DNA of 14,769 nucleotides from Proteobacteria bacterium UBA1673 (GCA_002320385.1 DCKN01000052.1:8125-22893); one strand, 5' to 3'; positions 8,720-14,769 are shown, numbered from the stretch's first letter. Made by a program: numbers and translations. The notes: generated by a model not told the origin, from the letters alone.

Positions 8720-9160
8720 TTATTCTCCTAAGGCAGCAACCACCATTTCCAAGCGTTCACTCGACATAACTCTGGGCATTAAACGATAGCGTTCAAATAC
8801 AATGTTACGCTTCAAAAAAAGCTGCGCACTTTTATTGTTTAATTTGGATTTTTCAGCAGCACCGATAACCCGAGAAGCCGCACCTGGTGTTGCTTCATCC
8901 AAAGCCTGAAGAATACGAAGATACCGACTCGTTTTGGTATAAGCCAAAACATCAAGCATCACATCCCGATCTTTAAGATCATCACCTGGCTGCATAATAC
9001 CAAGAACATCACCAAGTTTTTGCATGGCATCTTCGTAATCTGGGTTGCCATCGAAATAAGCCTGCTCTACAGACTCCAGCAACACAATCACACGGTAAAC
9101 GGTGGCATCCTGAAAAGCACTCCAGAATTCATGGGCCCCACTCAAACTAATGTCTGCCAT
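8720..9160 (-). CDS. icmW: Dot/Icm type IVB secretion adaptor IcmW
   Basis: IcmW is a small acidic cytoplasmic protein that pairs with IcmS; the complex sits on the coupling protein DotL and delivers many effectors to the type IVB channel. This 146-residue product (Legionella IcmW is about 151) keeps the characteristic segments: YRVIVLLESVEQ (22-33), DGNPDYEDAMQKLG (37-50), LRILQALDEATPGAASRVI (81-99) and FLKRNIVFERYRLMPRV (115-131). There is no signal peptide or membrane segment, as expected. The ATG is preceded by GAG eight bases upstream. It is the first gene of a four-gene operon and is divergent from the 9315 gene. A promoter overlapped by an inverted repeat lies just upstream. This is the firmest evidence for a Dot/Icm system in the organism. 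Confidence 0.92.
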   Translation of the reverse strand: MADISLSGAHEFWSAFQDATVYRVIVLLESVEQAYFDGNPDYEDAMQKLGDVLGIMQPGDDLKDRDVMLDVLAYTKTSRYLRILQALDEATPGAASRVIGAAEKSKLNNKSAQLFLKRNIVFERYRLMPRVMSSERLEMVVAALGE

Positions 9161-9174
9161 ACAAACATCTCAAT

Positions 9175-9194
9175 TCATGATCATTTGATTATGA
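9175..9194. promoter_or_regulatory. Inverted repeat over the icmW -10 region, candidate operator
   Basis: TCATGATCA and TGATTATGA, separated by TT, form a two-fold repeat matching at eight of nine positions. It covers the putative -10 box and start of transcription of icmW, which is where a repressor would sit. The binding protein is unknown. Confidence 0.4.
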
Positions 9195-9216
9195 CGTATG
9201 CACAATCAAAAAACAA
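9188..9216 (-). promoter_or_regulatory. Candidate promoter of the icmW operon
   Basis: On the minus strand, TTGTTT (9211-9216) and CATAAT (9188-9193) are 17 bases apart. The -10 matches five of six consensus bases but the -35 only three, which would suit an activated promoter. Transcription would start about 20 bases before the icmW ATG. Confidence 0.4.
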
Positions 9217-9254
9217 TGCCCTTCCACTAGGAAAAGAATAAAAATACAGTCAGA

Positions 9255-9283
9255 TAAACAAGTAAAAAACTTAATAATATACT
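9255..9283 (+). promoter_or_regulatory. Candidate promoter of the 9315 gene
   Basis: TAAACA (9255-9260, four of six) and TATACT (9278-9283, five of six) are spaced 17 bases apart. Transcription would begin near 9290, giving a leader of about 25 bases that contains the AAGGA ribosome binding site. Confidence 0.5.
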
Positions 9284-9314
9284 ATAAATACATAATGATA
9301 AGGAAAACAACACA

Positions 9315-9749
9315 ATGAGTCTAGCAGAGAAGCCACCATCAAAACACATCTGGCAAGAATCACTTACAGCAGCAGAGAAAATAACTCAAGTAAGAATCAG
9401 CCCCATTACTCGAGTTTATCTCGTTCACACCATCGATCAATACATGACTGATAACTCACTATGTGACCACAAACCCCTCGGCCAGCAATGGCTTGAAGCA
9501 CAGACTGGTATGAACGATCAAGTAATTCAAAACATTGGCGACAGATGCTTGATCATATCGAGCATATTCCCAGAAAAGGCAAGTAGTAGAAATACAGATA
9601 ATGCGTTTTATTGTCAAATTGGTCAAAACGCCTATCGACTCTTAGCAAAGCAATCATCTCAAATACAGACGCGAAAAGTCATCTTCCACGAACTAAGCAC
9701 CCAATTTCTACCAATCGCGCATACGCTCTCGTATATGCGCCATAATTAA
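9315..9749 (+). CDS. Conserved-type hypothetical protein, 144 residues
   Basis: A soluble protein with no signal peptide or membrane segment. The middle (73-110) has the order of features I remember from a widespread family of uncharacterised proteobacterial proteins: I-G-D-x-C-L near 74-79, an S-x-x-F-P-E stretch (83-87), a tyrosine (99), then I-G-Q-N-A-Y-R-L-L-A (102-111). I know of no experimental function. The ATG has AGGA ten bases upstream and a plausible promoter. The gene is divergent from icmW across 154 bases. Its TAA stop overlaps the stop of the convergent 842-residue gene by four bases. A link to secretion is possible from position only. Family match moderately sure; function unknown. 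Confidence 0.85.
   Translation: MSLAEKPPSKHIWQESLTAAEKITQVRISPITRVYLVHTIDQYMTDNSLCDHKPLGQQWLEAQTGMNDQVIQNIGDRCLIISSIFPEKASSRNTDNAFYCQIGQNAYRLLAKQSSQIQTRKVIFHELSTQFLPIAHTLSYMRHN
9717..9740. repeat. Short hairpin at the junction of two convergent genes
   Basis: GCGCATAC and GTATATGCGC can pair around a six-base loop, with a two-base AT bulge. It lies in the last codons of the 9315 gene, beside both stop codons. There is no T-run, so a bidirectional terminator is only a possibility. Confidence 0.3.
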
Positions 9750-12274
9750 GCACACGAATGCTCAAAACGACTTTGAAACGCCTTCCAGTGATCCATAAGC
9801 TGGCAATGTCGATCAGTATCTTCAGACGTGATGACATAACCTGGATTACGCTGCTGCACTTTGTCTACAGCATACCAAAGCAAGAGTTTATGATAAGCAA
9901 GTTTATACTGCTGAGGTGCTTTACCATCATTAAAATCGGCCTGATGAAAACGTACAGGCCCAGCTTTTGCACAATCAGCCGCTAAACACTTAAAGAAATA
10001 TAAAATCTCATTATTCGTCTTTTGAGACGGATCATGAGACCGCACCGTCGGTGAATTAGCTTTATTCTTTGAAGCGTAATTACAAGCAAAGGTTTTGCAA
10101 CGACGCCACCGCTCACGATGATAATCAGTCCAAAAGGTCGTAGACATCGCTTCAAAAACGCGCTCAAGAGTATCTTTTGGTGTACACCAATAAACACTAC
10201 GCGATAAACCGCCTTCAGCAAAACGCAGTAGCTGAGTATGTACACTGTGCTCTCGGCTTTTACCAACAACACGCAAGACACATAATAACTCATGGCTATA
10301 AGCGGGCACGGACGATCGTTGTCCATTTGGGTACGTGATTCTGAGTAAATATGAAATAAAGTAACTAAAGAAGGTTTCAACAGCCTTCTGATATAATTGA
10401 TAGGTTCGATCATTTCTACGCCCCAACACATCAATATGGTTTGAAACAGCGACCAAAACGCTAAGAGACATCTTGAAGTATAGCTTATTTGGCATATGAG
10501 TCAGAGGACATGATGTCGTCCTGTCTACCAACTCAGTCAACAAGGATCGTGAAACTTTACTCATCATGTCTACTAACTCGTTGATATCCAGCTCACGAAT
10601 CCGTCCAGATTCAGCAGCAATATACAAACAACTAAGCATAACTCTAGGGCTTACTACTAAATCAAGATCCAAAAGTCGGAAGCGCGAAAGTAATTGTTTA
10701 TCTATCTTTATCTTGTCTACTAGACAACGAGCAATGAAAATAGTCAAAATCCCTCGCTCACCCAATGATGCTAAATGACCAGGAAAATTAAAACAGCTTG
10801 ACTCAAAACCAATGTAACTACCCGCAACCAAAATAGATGAACCAAGATTATAGATCAAGCGTCGACATCGACTTGGCAAAATATTTTTACAGAAAGAAAC
10901 AATCGATAGAAACTTTTGTCGCACTGAATTTGGCTGCACAGCATCTCGCTCGTCTACAACGACATCACCAAATCGCTCTAACACATCCACGCGTAAATCA
11001 TCTGAGATAGCTTCACCTTGAGTCACAATAGCAGAAAGCAAAATAGCACGTTCTTGGGAGGTCAGCCTTAGACCCGTACCTTTTTTACCGCGACACCGAG
11101 ATAAAACGACATTAAAATAGGGATGTTCAAGCCGGAATATTACAGGTAATATTAAAAAATTCTTCGCACAAATATCGAAAAAAAACGGATCCTTGCGATT
11201 AAATTGATCACAAACACTGAGAAAATCGTATAAACTAGGGGCTGTGCCGTCAGCTTGAGAACTGTTTAATAAATTCCTCAATCTAGCCGGACGCGTTATA
11301 TTCACTACCAATTCATATAAATCGTGAAAATGATTAACAAGAAGATCATCAAAATAATTGGCAAGCAATCTCAAGTAAGGCAAATCACAAGATCCGATAT
11401 CACGCCGCACCCTTCCATTGCCAAGCCTATCTGCATAATATCTCAAGGCATTAAGCGCATTTTCTTTACTATCATGCACGATACCTTGATCCATGTTAGC
11501 ACGAAAAAGCGATAATTCAGCGCTTCTAGATTGCCAATGGGTCATATAGAAATAACTAAACAGTGCGGCAAACAATGATATTAAGATAGCAGATTCGATC
11601 ACAAATCCAAGCGACGCATATCCAGATAAGCTGATAGTGACACCAATAAGCGCAGCGACAACAGCGCCGATAATACAAGTAGCCAATAGACAAGGTAATA
11701 GCGCCCCCCCATCTCTGATCAAATCAACATCTATGAGATACCTTGCAGTGTAATATACCAATGCAGCTGCATGCGTTGTCACTAAAAGGAGAAATTTTGA
11801 GTGCACAAGCGCACTTGTGCCAAAAAACAGCGCTGACTGCACCAGTATAGGAAATACAAGAAGACTGATGAGATAATAGCCACTGACAGTAAGCATTAAA
11901 CGAAAAAAGAAGCCAAGACTAAAGAGATTTAAATTGGGGAAAAATCTTTCTGCTGCTAAATAAATATAGCCAACTACCATAGGTAAAGACAGTGCTGCCA
12001 GCTTTACGTTAAAAGGGCTAGGCGACAACAGCATTAGCAATACAAAAACGTGAATGAGTATGTTTTGAAGCAACCGATACCACGCAGAACTATAGACCAG
12101 TTGAAAAGGCTCATACCGCTTATTGTAGATACAAAAGCTGTGCTCTCGATAAACAATCTCATAATTTTTCAGCCAAGACAAAAACGGCGATCCACTGAGA
12201 TAGACAAGCTGATTATTCAACAAACGGGCGATAGCAGCTCGAGAAGCACTCATTGCACGCGCGATTATATTCAT
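9746..12274 (-). CDS. Large membrane protein of unknown function, 842 residues
   Basis: I do not recognise this protein. The first 60 residues are cytoplasmic-looking and basic. Residues about 70-243 contain six or seven hydrophobic segments (near 70-83, 93-107, 117-143, 160-176, 192-214, 222-242). The remaining 600 residues are soluble, rich in Leu, Arg and Cys, mostly helical in appearance, with no repeat or catalytic motif I can name. The start needs care: the frame extends to a TTG- or ATG-type start at 12349, but a near-consensus promoter lies inside that extension. AGAGG (on 12281-12287) precedes three consecutive ATGs (12280, 12277, 12274), and the third has the best spacing. The gene sits beside the icmW operon but on its own promoter, so it could be a membrane-inserting effector, an envelope protein or an unrelated gene. 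I cannot choose. Confidence 0.85.
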   Translation of the reverse strand: MNIIARAMSASRAAIARLLNNQLVYLSGSPFLSWLKNYEIVYREHSFCIYNKRYEPFQLVYSSAWYRLLQNILIHVFVLLMLLSPSPFNVKLAALSLPMVVGYIYLAAERFFPNLNLFSLGFFFRLMLTVSGYYLISLLVFPILVQSALFFGTSALVHSKFLLLVTTHAAALVYYTARYLIDVDLIRDGGALLPCLLATCIIGAVVAALIGVTISLSGYASLGFVIESAILISLFAALFSYFYMTHWQSRSAELSLFRANMDQGIVHDSKENALNALRYYADRLGNGRVRRDIGSCDLPYLRLLANYFDDLLVNHFHDLYELVVNITRPARLRNLLNSSQADGTAPSLYDFLSVCDQFNRKDPFFFDICAKNFLILPVIFRLEHPYFNVVLSRCRGKKGTGLRLTSQERAILLSAIVTQGEAISDDLRVDVLERFGDVVVDERDAVQPNSVRQKFLSIVSFCKNILPSRCRRLIYNLGSSILVAGSYIGFESSCFNFPGHLASLGERGILTIFIARCLVDKIKIDKQLLSRFRLLDLDLVVSPRVMLSCLYIAAESGRIRELDINELVDMMSKVSRSLLTELVDRTTSCPLTHMPNKLYFKMSLSVLVAVSNHIDVLGRRNDRTYQLYQKAVETFFSYFISYLLRITYPNGQRSSVPAYSHELLCVLRVVGKSREHSVHTQLLRFAEGGLSRSVYWCTPKDTLERVFEAMSTTFWTDYHRERWRRCKTFACNYASKNKANSPTVRSHDPSQKTNNEILYFFKCLAADCAKAGPVRFHQADFNDGKAPQQYKLAYHKLLLWYAVDKVQQRNPGYVITSEDTDRHCQLMDHWKAFQSRFEHSCA

Positions 12275-12301
12275 CATCATCACCTCTATTAATTTACAAT
12301 G

Positions 12302-12330
12302 ATCATACTCAATCACTAAAATTTTGTCCA
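12302..12330 (-). promoter_or_regulatory. Strong promoter of the 842-residue membrane protein gene
   Basis: On the minus strand, TGGACA (12325-12330, five of six) and TATGAT (12302-12307, five of six) are separated by exactly 17 bases. Transcription would start near 12294, about 20 bases before the ATG at 12274. This argues against translation from any start further upstream. Confidence 0.65.
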
Positions 12331-12674
12331 TAGAAGTGGCATTTAACAAAATACATCATTTCAGAATAGATACAAATTAACTATTTTAGATCAAGTCAAG
12401 GACATTCAATCGGCATCCTCTGAACAAAAGTTATCATAACCAATGAAGATAAACTCAGCATCGGACAATTCCACTGATTCGAATAATCATAACGAGTAAA
12501 TGATAAAAAATTATGCATTATATCGCCGAGCTAAAAACACAAACAATGGGGCGACAAATCATCGAAAAATTATCAAAATTAGTATAAAAACCACGATTTA
12601 ACATCGCGGTGTATTTATTAATATGGCGTCTTATGCTAAACTGCGTAAGGCTTCATAAATGATTAGACAAACCC
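12331..12674. other. Divergent intergenic region upstream of the BolA-like gene
   Basis: About 340 bases, AT-rich, with no convincing gene. Two tiny frames touch on the plus strand (12443-12499, 18 codons, and 12500-12601, 33 codons, stop and ATG adjacent), but neither has a ribosome binding site or a recognisable product. Possible -10 boxes for the BolA gene (TATAAA at 12583, TATGCT at 12632) lack good -35 partners, and the BolA ATG has no clear Shine-Dalgarno. The only structure noticed is the hairpin at 12590-12610. Confidence 0.5.
12590..12610. repeat. Hairpin upstream of the BolA-like gene
   Basis: ACCACGAT and ATCGCGGT pair at seven of eight positions, plus a wobble on one strand, around a five-base loop (TTAAC). 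It lies 64 bases before the BolA start. There is no following T-run, so an operator or leader structure is as likely as a terminator. Confidence 0.35.
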
Positions 12675-12908
12675 ATGCAACCATCTGCCATTCAAGCACT
12701 GATACAAAATCAGATCCCTGACGCTAAAGTAACCATAGCCAGCAGCGACAATATTCATTACCACGCAACAGTCATCAGCGCGAAGTTCAAAGGCTTATCA
12801 AAGCTTAACCAACACAGACTCGTCTATAATGCCCTTCGCGAAGAACTCAAAGCAAAAATACACGCGTTACAACTAACCACCAAAACACCCGAGGAGAGCA
12901 CAGTATGA
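12675..12908 (+). CDS. BolA-family protein (IbaG/YrbA type)
   Basis: Small BolA proteins bind CGFS glutaredoxins and share a [2Fe-2S] cluster with them, taking part in iron-sulphur trafficking and stress response. This 77-residue protein has the family core: the V-T-I segment (18-21), HYHATVIS (28-35), the signature FKGLSKLNQHRLVY (38-51), and IHALQLTTKTPEE (62-74) with the conserved cluster-binding His63. It is shorter than BolA itself (about 105 residues) and close to IbaG/YrbA (about 84-89). Its stop overlaps the glutaredoxin start by four bases (ATGA), so the two are translationally coupled, which fits a physical complex. Confidence 0.93.
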   Translation: MQPSAIQALIQNQIPDAKVTIASSDNIHYHATVISAKFKGLSKLNQHRLVYNALREELKAKIHALQLTTKTPEESTV

Positions 12909-13231
12909 CAACAATTAACGACACCATTTCATCGATAATCAAACAACATCGTGTCGTTCTATTCATGAAAGGAAACCCGGATTTTCCCCAGTGCGGATTT
13001 TCATTTCAAGTAGCCCATATCCTCAAAAATGAAGGTATTGATTTTCATAGCATCAACGTGCTTGAAGACGAAGAAATACGACAAGGAATCAAAGATTTCT
13101 CTGATTGGCCGACCATTCCACAACTCTATATCGACGGAGAGTTTATCGGCGGATGTGATATAACAAAAGAGCTTCACGAGAACGGAGAGCTAGCTGAGCT
13201 ACTCGAGCGCACAGAAAGCACCACAAACTAA
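12905..13231 (+). CDS. grxD: Monothiol glutaredoxin, CGFS type (Grx4/GrxD)
   Basis: CGFS glutaredoxins bind a glutathione-ligated [2Fe-2S] cluster and pass it to apo-proteins or to BolA partners. The 108-residue product has the active site PQCGFS (28-33; Cys30 is the ligand), the WPTIPQLYI segment with the cis-proline (68-76), and the glutathione-binding IGGCDI (81-86). MKGNPDFP (21-28) is also typical. GAGAG upstream of the ATG, inside the BolA gene, serves as ribosome binding site. The TAA stop overlaps the ruvA stop on the other strand by four bases, leaving no room for an intergenic terminator. Confidence 0.96.
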   Translation: MTTINDTISSIIKQHRVVLFMKGNPDFPQCGFSFQVAHILKNEGIDFHSINVLEDEEIRQGIKDFSDWPTIPQLYIDGEFIGGCDITKELHENGELAELLERTESTTN

Positions 13232-13815
13232 CATTTAGCGAGTGATCTCAAAGACTTTTTCAATAAAGCATCTGATGTCATGCCTGGCTCAAATAACGAT
13301 CGAACCATATCCATTAATGAACCAGATGTGTAGCCCAATTGAGCCAAAGCTTCAATCACATCACCGATGACATCGCCATCTCTAGCAAGAGACGGCGATG
13401 TAAGTATTGGTTGCCACTTAGCCAGTTTAGGCTTTAGCTCAACGACAAGACGCTCAGCCATCCTAGCACCAACTCCTTTGATGCACTTAAACCGCGCAAC
13501 ATCTTTGTCAGCGACTGCACGCAACAACGCCTCCTCAGAAATACTCCCACATATAACCAAACCAAGCTTAGGGCCAACGCCTTGCATTTGAATAACAATC
13601 CTAAATAAATCCCTCTCCCGAGCTGATAAAAAACCATATAGACACTGCCCATCCTCACGAATATGATGATGGATGTAAAAAACCTGATTCGCCGCAAGCT
13701 GGCAACGCTGCAAAGCTTGCCCATGCGCAACAACTTCATAACCAACACCTGATACCACGAGTAAACACTTATCTTGTTCTAAAGATTTAATCTCACCATC
13801 TAAATATCCAATCAT
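13228..13815 (-). CDS. ruvA: Holliday junction DNA-binding protein RuvA
   Basis: RuvA tetramers hold the four-way junction and load RuvB. The 195-residue protein (E. coli 203) starts MIGYLDGEI as usual. It has the OB-fold domain (1-63, including HHHIREDGQCLYGF at 49-62), two helix-hairpin-helix motifs (MQGVGPKLG at 77-85 and IKGVGARMAERLVVELK at 112-128), a linker (about 136-150), and domain III, which contacts RuvB (151-195). The ATG at 13815 has AGGAG five bases upstream; the frame opens 11 codons earlier but lacks the family N-terminus there. It is eight bases downstream of ruvC and co-transcribed with it. The linker is encoded by a long palindrome (13370-13401). Confidence 0.96.
   Translation of the reverse strand: MIGYLDGEIKSLEQDKCLLVVSGVGYEVVAHGQALQRCQLAANQVFYIHHHIREDGQCLYGFLSARERDLFRIVIQMQGVGPKLGLVICGSISEEALLRAVADKDVARFKCIKGVGARMAERLVVELKPKLAKWQPILTSPSLARDGDVIGDVIEALAQLGYTSGSLMDMVRSLFEPGMTSDALLKKSLRSLAKC
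13370..13401. repeat. Long palindrome inside the ruvA linker
   Basis: ACATCGCC, one mismatched base, and TCTCT pair with AGAGA, one mismatched base, and GGCGATGT around the loop AGCA. That makes 13 paired positions per arm with a single 1x1 mismatch. It encodes residues of the flexible linker between the junction-binding and RuvB-binding domains. Confidence 0.75.
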
Positions 13816-13823
13816 CTCATCTC

Positions 13824-14306
13824 CTAAAATCGCACAGTTGAAGCACAAACAATTGCCAATGCCAGAGCATCAGCAGCATCTTCAGACAATTCACACTCAA
13901 TATTCAACAACCTTTGCACCATGTACTGCATTTGCTGCTTTTTCGCAGCGCCAAAACCAGTTACAGCTTTTTTAACAGCCTTCGGAGAAAACTCATGTAG
14001 CTCACCAGGCACATGCTGCTCACAAGCTAACAATACGACTCCCCTAGCCTGACCCAGTTTTAATGCCGATCCAACATTTATATGTGAAAACACCTTCTCA
14101 ACAGCAATTGCATCCGGTCGATACTGTGACAATAGTCCAGACAAGTCCTTATGAATCAACGCCAAGCGCTTTGAAAAAGCATCCGATCCCGAACGCCCAG
14201 CATGAATGCGCCCGCTGTCAACGTGCGTCAAGCGAGCACCAGATTTCTTTATCACGCCAAAACCGGTGTATATAGATCCCGGATCAATACCAAATATAAT
14301 CGTCAT
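13824..14306 (-). CDS. ruvC: Holliday junction resolvase RuvC
   Basis: RuvC is the dimeric RNase H-fold endonuclease that cuts Holliday junctions bound by RuvAB. The 160-residue product has the normal start MTIIFGIDPGS and all four acidic metal ligands expected: D8 (GIDPG), E70 (AVEKVF), D143 and D146 (EDAADALA). The basic K110-K123 stretch (AVKKAVTGFGAAKKQQ) is also typical. First gene of a ruvC-ruvA operon. No Shine-Dalgarno precedes the ATG; the predicted -10 box ends only nine bases before it, so the mRNA may have almost no leader. yebC, a frequent upstream neighbour, is absent. Confidence 0.96.
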   Translation of the reverse strand: MTIIFGIDPGSIYTGFGVIKKSGARLTHVDSGRIHAGRSGSDAFSKRLALIHKDLSGLLSQYRPDAIAVEKVFSHINVGSALKLGQARGVVLLACEQHVPGELHEFSPKAVKKAVTGFGAAKKQQMQYMVQRLLNIECELSEDAADALALAIVCASTVRF

Positions 14307-14315
14307 AATCGATTG

Positions 14316-14344
14316 ATCATATCAAGTAGCGCAATGTCTGTAAA
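14316..14344 (-). promoter_or_regulatory. Promoter of ruvC-ruvA
   Basis: On the minus strand, TTTACA (14339-14344, five of six) and TATGAT (14316-14321, five of six) are spaced by 17 bases. Transcription should start within about four bases of the ruvC ATG, implying a leaderless or near-leaderless transcript. Confidence 0.6.
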
Positions 14345-14396
14345 CCATATCCATTTAATGCTTTCGTTACACAGACCAATAAGCTCCGCATCAAAC

Positions 14397-14549
14397 ATGG
14401 GTATACTCAACGCATTAACCCTAAAAGCTTACAAAAAATACCAAACGAAACGACAACAGGGGCGCGAACAAAAAAGAGAAAAACAGAAAAAAAGAACGAG
14501 AAAAAGAAGATATGGTTCGCCACTAGAAATGCGGATGGCCACAGCGTAA
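14397..14549 (+). CDS. Possible 50-residue very basic protein
   Basis: A frame opening MGILNALTLKAYKK continues with an unbroken Lys/Arg/Gln-rich helix (about 15-38, including KRTRKRRYGS) and ends SPLEMRMATA. It fills the 278-base gap between ruvC and the ABC transporter gene and runs divergently from ruvC. Against it: no Shine-Dalgarno precedes the ATG, and A-rich DNA produces such frames by chance. A longer in-frame start at 14202 would lie antisense to ruvC and is not favoured. If real, it would be a small nucleic-acid-binding protein. Confidence 0.3.
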   Translation: MGILNALTLKAYKKYQTKRQQGREQKREKQKKRTRKRRYGSPLEMRMATA

Positions 14550-14584
14550 ACCAATGAAGACAGCCGTTGAATAAATGACTCAAT

Positions 14585-14769
14585 CTATTCCACTATATGC
14601 TTGGTATCATCGAGAATATCACTATCACTTTGATGCGCCCACATCTTAGCATAATACCCACCCTTAGAGATCAAGTAACGATGAGAACCTTGCTCCACAA
14701 CCGTCCCTGAGTCAAGCACTATGATTCTATCCATTGACTTGATTGTTGAAAGTCTATGCGCAATAACAA
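14585..14769 (-). CDS. ABC exporter, ATP-binding C-terminus (partial)
   Basis: The last 60 residues of an ABC transporter nucleotide-binding domain, running off the right edge. The H-loop is intact (VIAHRLSTIKSMDRIIVLD), followed by the usual G-T-V-V-E-Q-G-S-H segment (D-loop and Walker B would lie outside the window). The ending SKGGYYAKMWAHQ is typical of half-transporters with fused membrane and ATPase domains, such as the Atm1/heavy-metal and MsbA-like groups; the MW-x-x-Q form leans towards the Atm1-like group. Substrate cannot be told from this fragment. The stop codon is TAG at 14585-14587. Confidence 0.9.
   Translation of the reverse strand, partial: VIAHRLSTIKSMDRIIVLDSGTVVEQGSHRYLISKGGYYAKMWAHQSDSDILDDTKHIVE

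Noticed and set aside
9253..9266. CpxR-like direct repeat (GATAA, four bases, GTAAA) before icmW
   Set aside because: Only one half matches GTAAA. In such AT-rich DNA this is expected by chance.
9982..10434. 150-codon frame on the minus strand
   Set aside because: It lies wholly inside the 842-residue gene on the same strand in another frame, and its product has no motif or ribosome binding site.
12474..12490. TTCGAAT resembling a tRNA T-loop
   Set aside because: The flanking bases do not pair as a T-stem and there is no acceptor, D or anticodon arm around it.
13816..13848. 11-codon extension of RuvA
   Set aside because: The ATG at 13815 has a strong AGGAG and gives the family N-terminus MIGYLDG. 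The extension would overlap ruvC.
14202..14549. 115-codon plus-strand frame
   Set aside because: Its first third is antisense to ruvC, whose catalytic motifs are intact. Only the last 50 codons could be a separate gene, listed with low confidence.

Overview
The window looks like a chromosomal segment of an AT-rich, host-associated gammaproteobacterium of the Legionella/Coxiella group (Legionellales). The main reason is a clear IcmW homologue, an adaptor of the Dot/Icm type IVB secretion system. Next to it are very large secreted proteins that look like IcmX. The housekeeping genes (ruvA, ruvB, ruvC, BolA, CGFS glutaredoxin) are of ordinary gammaproteobacterial type. I see no tRNA, rRNA, insertion sequence, phage gene or CRISPR array. 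Assignments rest on motifs and remembered family features; no database search was possible.

Layout, left to right. (1) Positions 1-1862, minus strand: the N-terminal 620 residues of a large iron-sulphur/FAD oxidoreductase of GltD type, running off the left edge. (2) 1948-3197, plus strand: a small charged protein, then ruvB. (3) 3254-9160, minus strand: a tightly packed operon icmW > 196-codon secreted basic protein > icmX > second IcmX-like gene. Gaps are 1, 7 and 6 bases, and the Shine-Dalgarno sites of the downstream genes sit on or beside the preceding stop codon. (4) 9315-9749, plus: a 144-residue conserved-type hypothetical, divergent from icmW. (5) 9746-12274, minus: an 842-residue protein with an N-terminal multi-pass membrane region, unrecognised, preceded by a near-consensus promoter. 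(6) 12675-13231, plus: BolA-like gene overlapping a monothiol (CGFS) glutaredoxin gene. (7) 13228-14306, minus: ruvC-ruvA, apparently expressed from a promoter so close that ruvC mRNA may be leaderless. (8) 14585-14769, minus: the C-terminal end of an ABC exporter.

How they work together. IcmW is a cytoplasmic adaptor at the type IV coupling protein. IcmX-type proteins act in the periplasm and are needed for a functional channel. The undescribed 196-residue secreted protein and the second IcmX-like protein share their operon and are the best candidates for lineage-specific parts of the secretion machine. The 842-residue membrane protein lies next door but has its own promoter; it could be an effector or an unrelated envelope protein. 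RuvABC are all present, but ruvB is about 10 kb from ruvCA with the secretion genes between. BolA plus CGFS glutaredoxin form an iron-sulphur trafficking pair.
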